DNA of 40,212 nucleotides, from positions 1 through 40,212 of the forward strand of contig JAGAUF010000018.1 in NCBI GenBank assembly GCA_017620885.1, read 5' to 3'. The translations under genes and the position numbers were made by a program. The first letter of the stretch is position 1. Every line of letters begins with the position of its first letter. Under the pieces are notes generated by a model. That model was not told the DNA's origin and searched no databases. It saw only the letters and a program-made list of their open reading frames with translations. Below are positions 14,210 to 22,247 of the stretch, in pieces. The stretch is from Muribaculaceae bacterium. GTDB taxonomy: Bacteria; Bacteroidota; Bacteroidia; Bacteroidales; Muribaculaceae.

Positions 14210-16510
14210 ATGGATATTATCTTTTTAGGCTTGGTGATATTTCTCTTCTGCCTTGCCATTTTCGACCTCACAGTAGGTGTGAGCAATGATGCAGTAAATT
14301 TCCTCACCTCTGCCGTCGGCACACGAGCCGCCACATTCCGAACGATCATCATAGTCGCTTCCGTAGGAATCTTTCTCGGCGCCGCTATGAGCAACGGGAT
14401 GATGGACGTGGCACGACACGGAATTTTCCGGCCGGAAAATTTATCTTTCTACGACGTTATCGCGATATTTATGGCCGTGATGGTCACAGATATAATACTT
14501 CTCGATCTCTTTAATTCGCTCGGTATGCCGACATCAACTACCGTTTCACTCGTCTTCGAGCTGCTTGGCGCCACTTTCGTGGTCGCGCTCTTTAAGATAG
14601 CCGAACCCGCCAATTCTCTTGCCATCGGCGATCTTCTCAACACCGAGAAAGCTCTTTCCGTAATACTCGGAATCTTCCTTTCTGTCGCCATAGCCTTCAT
14701 TTTTGGCACCATAGTACAATTTCACACCCGACTCGTCTTCACTTTCCAATATAAAAGCAAACTAAAATGGAAGATAGCAATATTTGGAGGTATTGCAAGT
14801 ACAGCGCTCGTATATTTTATGCTTCTCAAAGGTATCAAGGATCTCTCTTTCATGACAGATAGTCTCAAGGCATGGATCGATGAAAATACCGCGCTTATTC
14901 TCACCGGCTCGTTCGTCTTCTTTACCCTACTTATGGAAGTGTTGCATCTGTGTAAAGTCAATGTTCTTAAAGTCATAGTACTTATGGGCACGTTTGCTCT
15001 CGCCATGGCCTTCGCAGGCAACGATCTGGTAAACTTCATCGGAGTTCCTCTTACATCCCTCTCCTCGTATCAGGATTTTGTGGCTACAGGTAGTGGTGAT
15101 ATTCACGGATTTATGATGAGAAGTCTGAACAGTCCTGCTTCCACACCTTTATATTTTCTTGTTGGTGCAGGTGCTATAATGGTCGTTTCGCTCGCCACCT
15201 CCAAGAAAGCACGCCAAGTTACGCAAACTACTGTCGGACTCAGCACAAAAAGCGAAGGTGATGAAATGTTCGGTTCATCACGTCTCGGACGATCGATAGT
15301 GCGCAGTTCACTCGGCGTCTCTACATGGATTCTCGCTAATACACCTGACAAGGTAAAAAGTTGGATCGACAAACGCCTTGACACTACCGTTACGGAAGAA
15401 GAGGATGGCGCCGCATTCGATCTAATCAGAGGATCGGTTAATCTTATATTAGCAGGGATGCTGATTGCTTTAGGCACCTCTTTGAAGCTCCCTCTTTCCA
15501 CAACATTCGTAACATTTATGGTGGCAATGGGAACATCTTTGGCCGACCGTGCATGGGGACGTGAAAGTGCAGTATTCCGAATCACAGGAGTAATATCAGT
15601 TATCGGCGGATGGTTTATCACTGCAGGTGTGGCTTTTCTTGGTGCCGGAATAATCGTATGCCTTATGCATCTTGGAGGCGTTCCCGTAATGGTGGCAGGC
15701 GGCATCATCTCACTCATTGTCCTTATGAAAAGCAACATACGATTCCGAAATAAGAAGAAGGAGGAATCTGGCGACACACTCTTCCAGACAATCCTCTCCA
15801 CTGAAAATGCAGCGGATGTATGGCCTCTGCTCCGCATTTATATCAATGAGAAACAGAAAATGTTTCTAACATTTATCGCTCATATTTATTCTGATATTAC
15901 AGATGGTTTTGCAGATAATAATATCAAGCTTCTCTCCCGGGCACAAAAAGCTCTAATAGCCGAAATAAATATTCTCAAAGGTCAACGACGCAAGCTTACC
16001 CTATGTATGCGCAGGGTAGCGCCCGCGACGGCTTTCGAGAAAAGTACATGGTTTCATCTCAGCAACAATATGGCCATGGAAATGACTTATTCTCTCCGCC
16101 GAATCAACGAGGCCTGCAAGGAACACGTAGACAATAATTTCCGTCCTCTACCCGAAGAATTCCGTGAATCGTTTGCCGACGTATGCAGCAGCATAGTCAC
16201 GCTCCTGAAAGACTCGGAAAAAGTTATTGATGAGAACAATCCGGAAACCATCGACACCCTTCGCGATCGTGCTGAAGTCATCAAGAATCGTCTGAGATTG
16301 CTGACCCGTGGCGTTTACACACTGCTCAATAATGGCGACACCGGTAATATTACAGTTGCATACGTCTATCTAAATGTCCTTCAGGAAAGTCAGGAATTCA
16401 TCACATCGCTGCGAAAGATGCTTCGTGCCGCCGGCAAACTCAATCTCGCACCGTCATCATATCGAAGTTTCTCTAAATTTGCAACTGTTTCCCAACCGGC
16501 CAATACGTAA
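14210..16510 (+). CDS. Pit-type inorganic phosphate transporter with PhoU-like C-terminal domain
   Basis: 766 residues, longer than classical Pit (about 500) because of a cytoplasmic tail. The two Pit signature repeats are visible as GVSNDAVNFLTSAVGTRAA (residues 23-41) and AGNDLVNFIGVPL (Asn271-Asp272), each part of an inverted half of about 5 membrane helices. Further membrane segments follow to about residue 510. Residues about 530-750 are mostly helical and resemble PhoU-type domains, which commonly regulate such carriers. It is expected to take up phosphate (or metal-phosphate) with a cation across the inner membrane. It lies behind the two-component genes, and its promoter region carries the 11-bp repeats. 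Confidence 0.85.
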   Translation: MDIIFLGLVIFLFCLAIFDLTVGVSNDAVNFLTSAVGTRAATFRTIIIVASVGIFLGAAMSNGMMDVARHGIFRPENLSFYDVIAIFMAVMVTDIILLDLFNSLGMPTSTTVSLVFELLGATFVVALFKIAEPANSLAIGDLLNTEKALSVILGIFLSVAIAFIFGTIVQFHTRLVFTFQYKSKLKWKIAIFGGIASTALVYFMLLKGIKDLSFMTDSLKAWIDENTALILTGSFVFFTLLMEVLHLCKVNVLKVIVLMGTFALAMAFAGNDLVNFIGVPLTSLSSYQDFVATGSGDIHGFMMRSLNSPASTPLYFLVGAGAIMVVSLATSKKARQVTQTTVGLSTKSEGDEMFGSSRLGRSIVRSSLGVSTWILANTPDKVKSWIDKRLDTTVTEEEDGAAFDLIRGSVNLILAGMLIALGTSLKLPLSTTFVTFMVAMGTSLADRAWGRESAVFRITGVISVIGGWFITAGVAFLGAGIIVCLMHLGGVPVMVAGGIISLIVLMKSNIRFRNKKKEESGDTLFQTILSTENAADVWPLLRIYINEKQKMFLTFIAHIYSDITDGFADNNIKLLSRAQKALIAEINILKGQRRKLTLCMRRVAPATAFEKSTWFHLSNNMAMEMTYSLRRINEACKEHVDNNFRPLPEEFRESFADVCSSIVTLLKDSEKVIDENNPETIDTLRDRAEVIKNRLRLLTRGVYTLLNNGDTGNITVAYVYLNVLQESQEFITSLRKMLRAAGKLNLAPSSYRSFSKFATVSQPANT

Positions 16511-16580
16511 AAACAACAACGTTTTATCCGATTTTGCAATTAAATTGTTTAGTGAATGTACAACTTACCCGACTATCTAA

Positions 16581-19244
16581 ATGTCACAAAATAAAAACTA
16601 TAAGGGACTATCACAGCAGGAAGTGGCTCAAAGCCGCGAAAAATACGGTATCAATATACTTACACCTCCTGAGAAAGAATCCCTTTGGCGACGGTTTATC
16701 GGCAAATTCAAGGATCCTCTGATCATTATTCTTCTTGTTGCCGGTTTCCTATCAATAGGCATTTCCTGCTACGAATACTGGGGACTTTCAGAACCTGCAA
16801 CCGTCTTTTTTGAGCCGGTAGGTATTTTCATTGCAATAATTCTTGCCACAGGTCTTGCCTTCATTTTTGAGGTAAAGGCCGACAGGGAGTTCGCCATTCT
16901 TAATAAAGTCAATGACGATGAACCTGTCACAGTGATTCGCGAGAGATCGGCGATAAAGATTCCCAAAAGGGACGTCGTGACCGGGGATATTGTAATTATC
17001 TCAACAGGCGAGGAGATTCCTGCCGACGGCAAGCTGCTGGAAGCCACATCTTTAAGCATAGACGAATCTACGCTCACAGGCGAACCTATATGCCATAAAA
17101 CCGTGGTCGAAGCGGATTTCGACCCGGAAGCTACTTTCCCTTCCGATGCCGTTATGCGTGGCACTAAGGTGATGGAAGGGCATGGCGTGATGCGCGTTAC
17201 TGCCGTTGGCGACAAAACTGAAAACGGCAAAGTATTCACGGCGTCTCAAATTGACGATCACATTAAAACACCTCTCAATGAGCAGCTGGACCGTCTCGGC
17301 TCACTTATTTCAAAAGCATCTTACGCTATCGGCGCGCTCATAATCGTAGCCAGAGTCGTTATCTATCTGCTCAGTGTGCCCGATTTTGAGCTGATTCCAT
17401 TCCTTGCCTACTTCCTCAATACAATTATGGTGGCTGTCACTCTCATCGTTGTGGCTGTTCCCGAAGGCCTCCCGATGGCTGTAACACTCTCCCTTGCCTA
17501 TTCAATGCGCCGGATGCTCAAAACCAATAATCTCGTCCGCAAGCTCCATGCTTGCGAAACGATGGGCACCACCACTGTGATCTGCACCGATAAGACCGGT
17601 ACGCTGACTCAAAACCAAATGCAGGTGGCTCATACGGATTTCTTCATCTCTGCAGATGATCCGGTCATCGCCGAGGGTATGGCTGTCAATTCCACTGCCA
17701 TGCTGAATCTATCCAAGTATAAGCCCGAAGTACTCGGTAATCCTACTGAAGGCGCCATCCTCCTTTGGCTCAATTCGCAGAATATTGACTATCAGAAGCT
17801 CCGCGACAATGCCGAGGTAATAGCAGAAATACCCTTCTCCACGGAACGGAAATATATGGCTACACTTGTAAAGTCGGCTTCCGGGAAGGAGATACTTTAC
17901 GTAAAGGGCGCTCCGGAAATTATTTTCTCTCTTTGCACCGACACATCGGGAGTCTCAAAAGAGGAGATACAGGCGTTATTGCTCGGCTATCAGAATCAGG
18001 CTATGCGCACACTCGGCTTCGCCTACCGAGAACTTGCCCCCGGTGAAAAAGCAATTTCCGATAGTAAAATTATCATAGAACATCTTAAGTTTATCGGAGT
18101 CGCGGCAATTTCAGACCCCGTCCGCAAGGATGTTCCCGACGCCGTCAGAGAAGTGCTCGACGCCGGCATCAAGATTAAAATAGTGACCGGAGATACCCCT
18201 GCCACTGCAAAGGAAATAGGCCGACAGATTGGCCTCTGGAATGATAAGAGTGATTCAGATAGGAATATAATCACTGGTACGGAGATTGAAAAGCTCTCCG
18301 ACAAACAGCTTGCTGAGCGTGTAGAGGATTTCAAAATCATAGCCCGGGCGCGACCCATGGACAAAAAACGTCTTGTCGAGGCTCTTCGTTCCCAAAACGA
18401 GGTTATCGCCGTGACGGGCGACGGCACTAACGACGCTCCGGCATTGAAAGCGGCTCACGTAGGCCTCTCGATGGGCGACGGTACGGCCGTGGCAAAGGAG
18501 GCTTCCGACATCACAATTATCGACAACTCTTTCTCATCTATCGGACGTGCAGTGCTATGGGGACGCTCACTTTACAGAAATATTCAGCGCTTTATCCTCT
18601 TTCAGCTGACGGTCAATGTCGTGGCCTGCCTTATAGTACTCTGCGGATCATTTATGGGACTCCAGTCCCCTCTCACCGTTACGCAGATGCTGTGGGTCAA
18701 TCTGATTATGGACACTTTCGCGGCCGTAGCCCTCGCTTCACTTCCACCCTCGGAATCCGTCATGAAAGAAAAGCCCCGTAGCCGTACTGCCTTTATAATT
18801 TCCAAGCAGATGTGGGAACGCATATTCGATATAGGTGGATTCTTTTTCCTCATCCTGCTTGCCTTCCTCTATTATTTGGAGCATACCGATCTCACATCAC
18901 TATTACAAATCGGCTCTCTTCCCGTAGGGGCAAACCGAGGCCTTTCACCCTACGAATTGTCCCTCTTCTTCACAACATTCGTAATGTTGCAATTTTGGAA
19001 TATGTTTAATGCACGCGCTTTCCAGACCGGACAATCCGCCTTTCATCTCAAAGGGTGCAAGGGTTTTCTATATATATCCACAGTCATCTTCTTCGGTCAA
19101 ATATTAATTGTCTCGACAGGTGGCGAATTTTTCTCCGTCGTCCCAATCAGCATCTGCGACTGGCTCATAATTATTTTTTCCACTTCCTTGATATTATTTA
19201 TCGGCGAGTTTTTCCGCCTTTACACCTCCCGCCAAACTCGTTAA
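16581..19244 (+). CDS. PMCA-type calcium-transporting P-type ATPase
   Basis: 887 residues, full length for the family. Visible parts: N-terminal cation-ATPase domain (YKGLSQQEVAQSREKYG); actuator motif TLTGEP (TGEP replaces the common TGES); phosphorylation motif ICTDKTGTLTQ with Asp337; nucleotide domain with KGAPEII; hinge TGDGTNDAPALK; and membrane helix 4 with VVAVPEGLPMAVTLSLAY, the P-E-G-L-P type of Ca2+ pumps. The C-terminal part has four further membrane helices. It should export Ca2+ from the cytoplasm at the cost of ATP. It follows the phosphate transporter in the same direction after 70 bases with no clear promoter between, so the two may be linked. Confidence 0.9.
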   Translation: MSQNKNYKGLSQQEVAQSREKYGINILTPPEKESLWRRFIGKFKDPLIIILLVAGFLSIGISCYEYWGLSEPATVFFEPVGIFIAIILATGLAFIFEVKADREFAILNKVNDDEPVTVIRERSAIKIPKRDVVTGDIVIISTGEEIPADGKLLEATSLSIDESTLTGEPICHKTVVEADFDPEATFPSDAVMRGTKVMEGHGVMRVTAVGDKTENGKVFTASQIDDHIKTPLNEQLDRLGSLISKASYAIGALIIVARVVIYLLSVPDFELIPFLAYFLNTIMVAVTLIVVAVPEGLPMAVTLSLAYSMRRMLKTNNLVRKLHACETMGTTTVICTDKTGTLTQNQMQVAHTDFFISADDPVIAEGMAVNSTAMLNLSKYKPEVLGNPTEGAILLWLNSQNIDYQKLRDNAEVIAEIPFSTERKYMATLVKSASGKEILYVKGAPEIIFSLCTDTSGVSKEEIQALLLGYQNQAMRTLGFAYRELAPGEKAISDSKIIIEHLKFIGVAAISDPVRKDVPDAVREVLDAGIKIKIVTGDTPATAKEIGRQIGLWNDKSDSDRNIITGTEIEKLSDKQLAERVEDFKIIARARPMDKKRLVEALRSQNEVIAVTGDGTNDAPALKAAHVGLSMGDGTAVAKEASDITIIDNSFSSIGRAVLWGRSLYRNIQRFILFQLTVNVVACLIVLCGSFMGLQSPLTVTQMLWVNLIMDTFAAVALASLPPSESVMKEKPRSRTAFIISKQMWERIFDIGGFFFLILLAFLYYLEHTDLTSLLQIGSLPVGANRGLSPYELSLFFTTFVMLQFWNMFNARAFQTGQSAFHLKGCKGFLYISTVIFFGQILIVSTGGEFFSVVPISICDWLIIIFSTSLILFIGEFFRLYTSRQTR

Positions 19245-19311
19245 ATCATATAGCGGCTCGATTTTAAAGATTTTAAAGCTGGAAGAATACCGGAATATCG
19301 GAGGATTTTAT

Positions 19312-19319
19312 TAATTTTG
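19312..19319 (+). promoter_or_regulatory. -7 element of the tgt operon
   Basis: TAATTTTG matches the consensus; no clear TTG is present 20 bases upstream. It would give a leader of about 45 bases before tgt. Confidence 0.5.
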
Positions 19320-19368
19320 CAGTCGCTCCGCCGACGAATGCGGGAAAGAAAGAGAAAAAGAAGCAGAT

Positions 19369-20499
19369 ATGGATTTTAAGCTTGAAGCGACAGCGCCGGG
19401 AACAGATGCACGGGCAGGATTGATCTCTACGGATCACGGTGAGATTCCAACGCCGATATTTATGCCTGTCGGAACCGTTGGAAGCGTAAAGGCCGTGCAT
19501 CAGCGAGAGCTACGCGATGACATCGACGCAAAGATTATACTTGGCAACACGTATCATCTCTATCTTCGCCCCGGAATGGAAATTATGCAAAAAGCCGGCG
19601 GCCTGCACAAATTCATCGGTTGGGAACGCCCTATTCTTACAGATTCCGGCGGTTTTCAGGTTTTCTCCCTATCATCTAACCGTAAGCTGAAAGAGGAGGG
19701 AGCTTGGTTCAGAAGCCATATCGACGGTTCAAAACATCTTTTCACACCCGAGAAAGTGGTGGATATTCAGCGTCAGATAGGTAGCGACATTATGATGGCG
19801 CTCGACGAATGTCCGTCGGGAACAGCCGATTATGATTATGCTAAGAAGTCACTCGGGCTGACGCTCCGTTGGCTTCAACGCGGATGGGATCATTTCAACG
19901 CAACTGAACCGTTATACGGTCATCGTCAGGCGTTCTTCCCTATTGTACAAGGATGTGTCTACCCGGATTTGCGGCGTGAGTCGGCCAAATTTGTTCGCGA
20001 TCTCGGTGCCGAGGGGAATGCTATCGGAGGCCTTGCCGTGGGCGAGCCTGCCGAAAAGATGTATGAGATGATTGAAATCGTCAACGAGATTCTACCTCAG
20101 GACAGACCACGCTATCTTATGGGGGTAGGAACGCCTGCGAATATTCTTGAAGCAATCGACCGTGGAGTAGATATGATGGACTGCGTCATGCCGACACGTA
20201 ACGGACGCAACGGTATGCTTTTCACACGACACGGAATTATGAATATGCGCAATAAAAAATGGGCTGACGATTTTTCTCCTCTTGACGAAGGTGGCGCTGC
20301 ATGGGTAGATGAAGTGTATTCGAGAGCGTACGTCCGGCATCTCTTCATTTCCAACGAAATATTAGCAATGCAGATAGCGTCTGTGCATAATCTCGCATTC
20401 TATCTATGGCTTGTCAGACAAGCCCGCGCGCATATTTTGGCCGGAGATTTCAAAGCGTGGAAAGAGGAGATGATAATAAATGTAACTCGTAGATTGTAA
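19369..20499 (+). CDS. tgt: Queuine/preQ1 tRNA-ribosyltransferase lacking zinc cysteines
   Basis: 376 residues, normal length. It exchanges guanine 34 for preQ1 in tRNAs with GUN anticodons. DSGGFQVFSL (Asp92) and the nucleophile Asp271 in DMMDCVMPTRNGRNG are intact, as is GGLAVGEP in the base-binding pocket. Bacterial enzymes usually carry a CxCxxC zinc site after the SPLD motif. Here the sequence reads SPLDEGGAAWVDEVYSRAY, so all three Cys positions (309, 311, 314) are Gly, Ala and Asp, while the later His (SVHN) remains. This looks like the zinc-less variant found in Bacteroidetes rather than decay, because the rest is well conserved. The permease gene follows after 13 bases. Confidence 0.92.
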   Translation: MDFKLEATAPGTDARAGLISTDHGEIPTPIFMPVGTVGSVKAVHQRELRDDIDAKIILGNTYHLYLRPGMEIMQKAGGLHKFIGWERPILTDSGGFQVFSLSSNRKLKEEGAWFRSHIDGSKHLFTPEKVVDIQRQIGSDIMMALDECPSGTADYDYAKKSLGLTLRWLQRGWDHFNATEPLYGHRQAFFPIVQGCVYPDLRRESAKFVRDLGAEGNAIGGLAVGEPAEKMYEMIEIVNEILPQDRPRYLMGVGTPANILEAIDRGVDMMDCVMPTRNGRNGMLFTRHGIMNMRNKKWADDFSPLDEGGAAWVDEVYSRAYVRHLFISNEILAMQIASVHNLAFYLWLVRQARAHILAGDFKAWKEEMIINVTRRL

Positions 20500-20512
20500 C
20501 ATTTTTAGCTAA

Positions 20513-21835
20513 ATGAAATTCGGTATTTTCAAACGTTTTTTCAAGAAAGTCACTCCCTCTGAAGCAGTCGGAGAAAGTGCTTCTTTGCCCGAAGAAACAG
20601 TGGAAATCTCCGCAGAGATAGAGCAAAACGAAAATATCGATATTACAAACGTCGAGGAAACAGAAATTATAGAGAAGGAGGAGGAGACGGAGGAAAAAGG
20701 GAAGACGAAGAAAAAGAAGAAAGGAAACAAGGATAAGAAAGAAAAGAAACGCTTCGGGATGAAGGTGCTCGACCTTTATATTCTGAAAAAATTTCTCGGT
20801 ACATATTTTATGGCGACAGCAATGATTCTCGTCGTCGTTTCAATGTTTGATATCACGGAGAAACTTGATGCCTTTCTGACAGCCCCGTTGAAAGAAACAC
20901 TCTTTGACTATTTCGCTTCGTTTATCCCCTATTTTGCCAATCAGCTTTCACCCCTCTTCGTATTTATATCGGTGATTTTCTTCACAACGAAGATGGCAGG
21001 CAATTCGGAGATTATCGCCATCCTTTCCAGCGGCGTCAGTTTCCGACGATTTATGCGTCCTTATATGATCGGCGCTGCCATCATTGCGGCATTGACGTTT
21101 GCGCTGACAAACTATATTATTCCTCCCACTAACGTCAATCGTCTGAATTACACCAATAAATACGTAAAAAACAAACGTATCAGCTCAGGAACGGATATTC
21201 AATTGATGGCTTCACCCGGGGTGGTTGCATTCATCGGTCGCTTTGACAACGACACAAAGACAGGCTTCCGTTTCTCGCTGGACAAATTCGAGGGGAAACG
21301 ACTCGTATCCAGACTGACAGCACAATCAGTACAATATGATACCACTAAATTGTATCATTGGCAGGTGCGCGACTATATGATACGCAACCTCGGTGAACGG
21401 CGCGAAACAATACGCCGCGGCACACGTCTCGACACAATAATCCCCATCGAACCGCGTGACTTCCTTATTCAGCGCAACGATCAGGAGACTATGACAACAC
21501 CTGAACTTGCGCGATATATAGACAAACAGCGTTCGCGTGGAGTCGCCAACATCAAAGCTTTCGAAATAGAGAAAGAGAAGCGTTATGCCTCAACAGCCGC
21601 CGCATTCATCCTTACGCTTATCGGAGTATCGTTATCATCTAAAAAAGTGAAAGGTGGCATGGGGCTAAACATCGGTATCGGTCTGGCGCTCAGCTTCAGC
21701 TACATTCTATTCTCTACCGTAACAAGTTCCTTCGCCATATCCGGCCTCACAACGCCCTTCATCGCGATGGAAATCCCCAATGTAGTCTATCTCATAATAG
21801 GAATCGTGCTCTACATCCGCGCCTCCAAATTCTAA
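20513..21835 (+). CDS. LptF/LptG-family permease with charged N-terminal extension
   Basis: 440 residues. The family begins at MKVLDLYILKKFLGTYF (residue 83; alternative start at 20759). Membrane helices are near 95-120, 135-160, 190-215 in the first half and about 370-437 in the second, around a periplasmic beta-jellyroll. It belongs to the inner-membrane permeases of the LptBFG exporter that lifts lipopolysaccharide. The extra residues 1-82 are unusual: an acidic Glu/Ile-rich part (20-60), then a Lys-rich part (61-80). The first start is kept because it lies 13 bases after tgt, whereas the internal start would leave a 260-base gap. Confidence 0.85.
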   Translation: MKFGIFKRFFKKVTPSEAVGESASLPEETVEISAEIEQNENIDITNVEETEIIEKEEETEEKGKTKKKKKGNKDKKEKKRFGMKVLDLYILKKFLGTYFMATAMILVVVSMFDITEKLDAFLTAPLKETLFDYFASFIPYFANQLSPLFVFISVIFFTTKMAGNSEIIAILSSGVSFRRFMRPYMIGAAIIAALTFALTNYIIPPTNVNRLNYTNKYVKNKRISSGTDIQLMASPGVVAFIGRFDNDTKTGFRFSLDKFEGKRLVSRLTAQSVQYDTTKLYHWQVRDYMIRNLGERRETIRRGTRLDTIIPIEPRDFLIQRNDQETMTTPELARYIDKQRSRGVANIKAFEIEKEKRYASTAAAFILTLIGVSLSSKKVKGGMGLNIGIGLALSFSYILFSTVTSSFAISGLTTPFIAMEIPNVVYLIIGIVLYIRASKF

Positions 21836-21918
21836 CACCTGATGTATCGGATGTGTCTGATGTACACATAAATCACATAAGTCACACAAAAATTTACATA
21901 ATTTAACTTTGGAGTGCC

Positions 21919-21949
21919 TTGAATTGGCATACACATCGATATAACTTTG
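21919..21949 (+). promoter_or_regulatory. Promoter upstream of a possible small ORF
   Basis: TTG at 21919-21921, a 20-base spacer, TAACTTTG at 21942-21949. It lies in the 412-base gap 21836-22247, which holds this promoter, a 26-codon ORF and the promoter of the methyltransferase operon. A second isolated TAACTTTG is at 21904-21911. Confidence 0.55.
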
Positions 21950-22076
21950 CGCCAAACGGAATATTTCGTTTTTTCATCTGATAATGATTTTAACATTCCT
22001 CATTTTTTGAGAGGCAACGGAATCAATGATTTGGACGAGTCAGAGTTAATATGTTTGTAAATTAAAAAGAATTGAT

Positions 22077-22157
22077 ATGTTTTTTATATGTTTGATTATC
22101 TGGGCAGTCGTCAAGACATTCGGCGATTTGACCAACGGTAAAATGGATATGTATTGA
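22077..22157 (+). CDS. Possible 26-residue single-span membrane peptide
   Basis: ATG at 22077, TGA at 22155-22157. The peptide starts MFFICLIIWAVVKTF, a hydrophobic stretch long enough to enter a membrane, and continues with a polar tail (GDLTNGKMDMY). A full promoter at 21919-21949 lies about 125 bases upstream. It ends before the promoter of the methyltransferase operon. Too short for any family call; it could be a chance frame. Confidence 0.35.
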   Translation: MFFICLIIWAVVKTFGDLTNGKMDMY

Positions 22158-22176
22158 TAATTTATTCTTCAACTCA

Positions 22177-22207
22177 TTGCTTATCTCAAAAATAATTAAT
22201 AAATTTG
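22177..22207 (+). promoter_or_regulatory. Promoter of the methyltransferase-helicase operon
   Basis: TTG at 22177-22179, a 20-base spacer, TAAATTTG at 22200-22207. The start codon of the methyltransferase is at 22248, a leader of about 35 bases. No other promoter was seen inside the four-gene unit. Confidence 0.75.
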
Positions 22208-22247
22208 CGAGTAGTAACAGCAAAATCAGTTATTTAAGTTATCTTGA

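Noticed and set aside
15103-15837. Long minus-strand ORF opposite the phosphate transporter
   Set aside because: Composition is typical of an antisense shadow (Ser-, Arg-, Thr- and Pro-rich); the plus-strand protein has clear family motifs.
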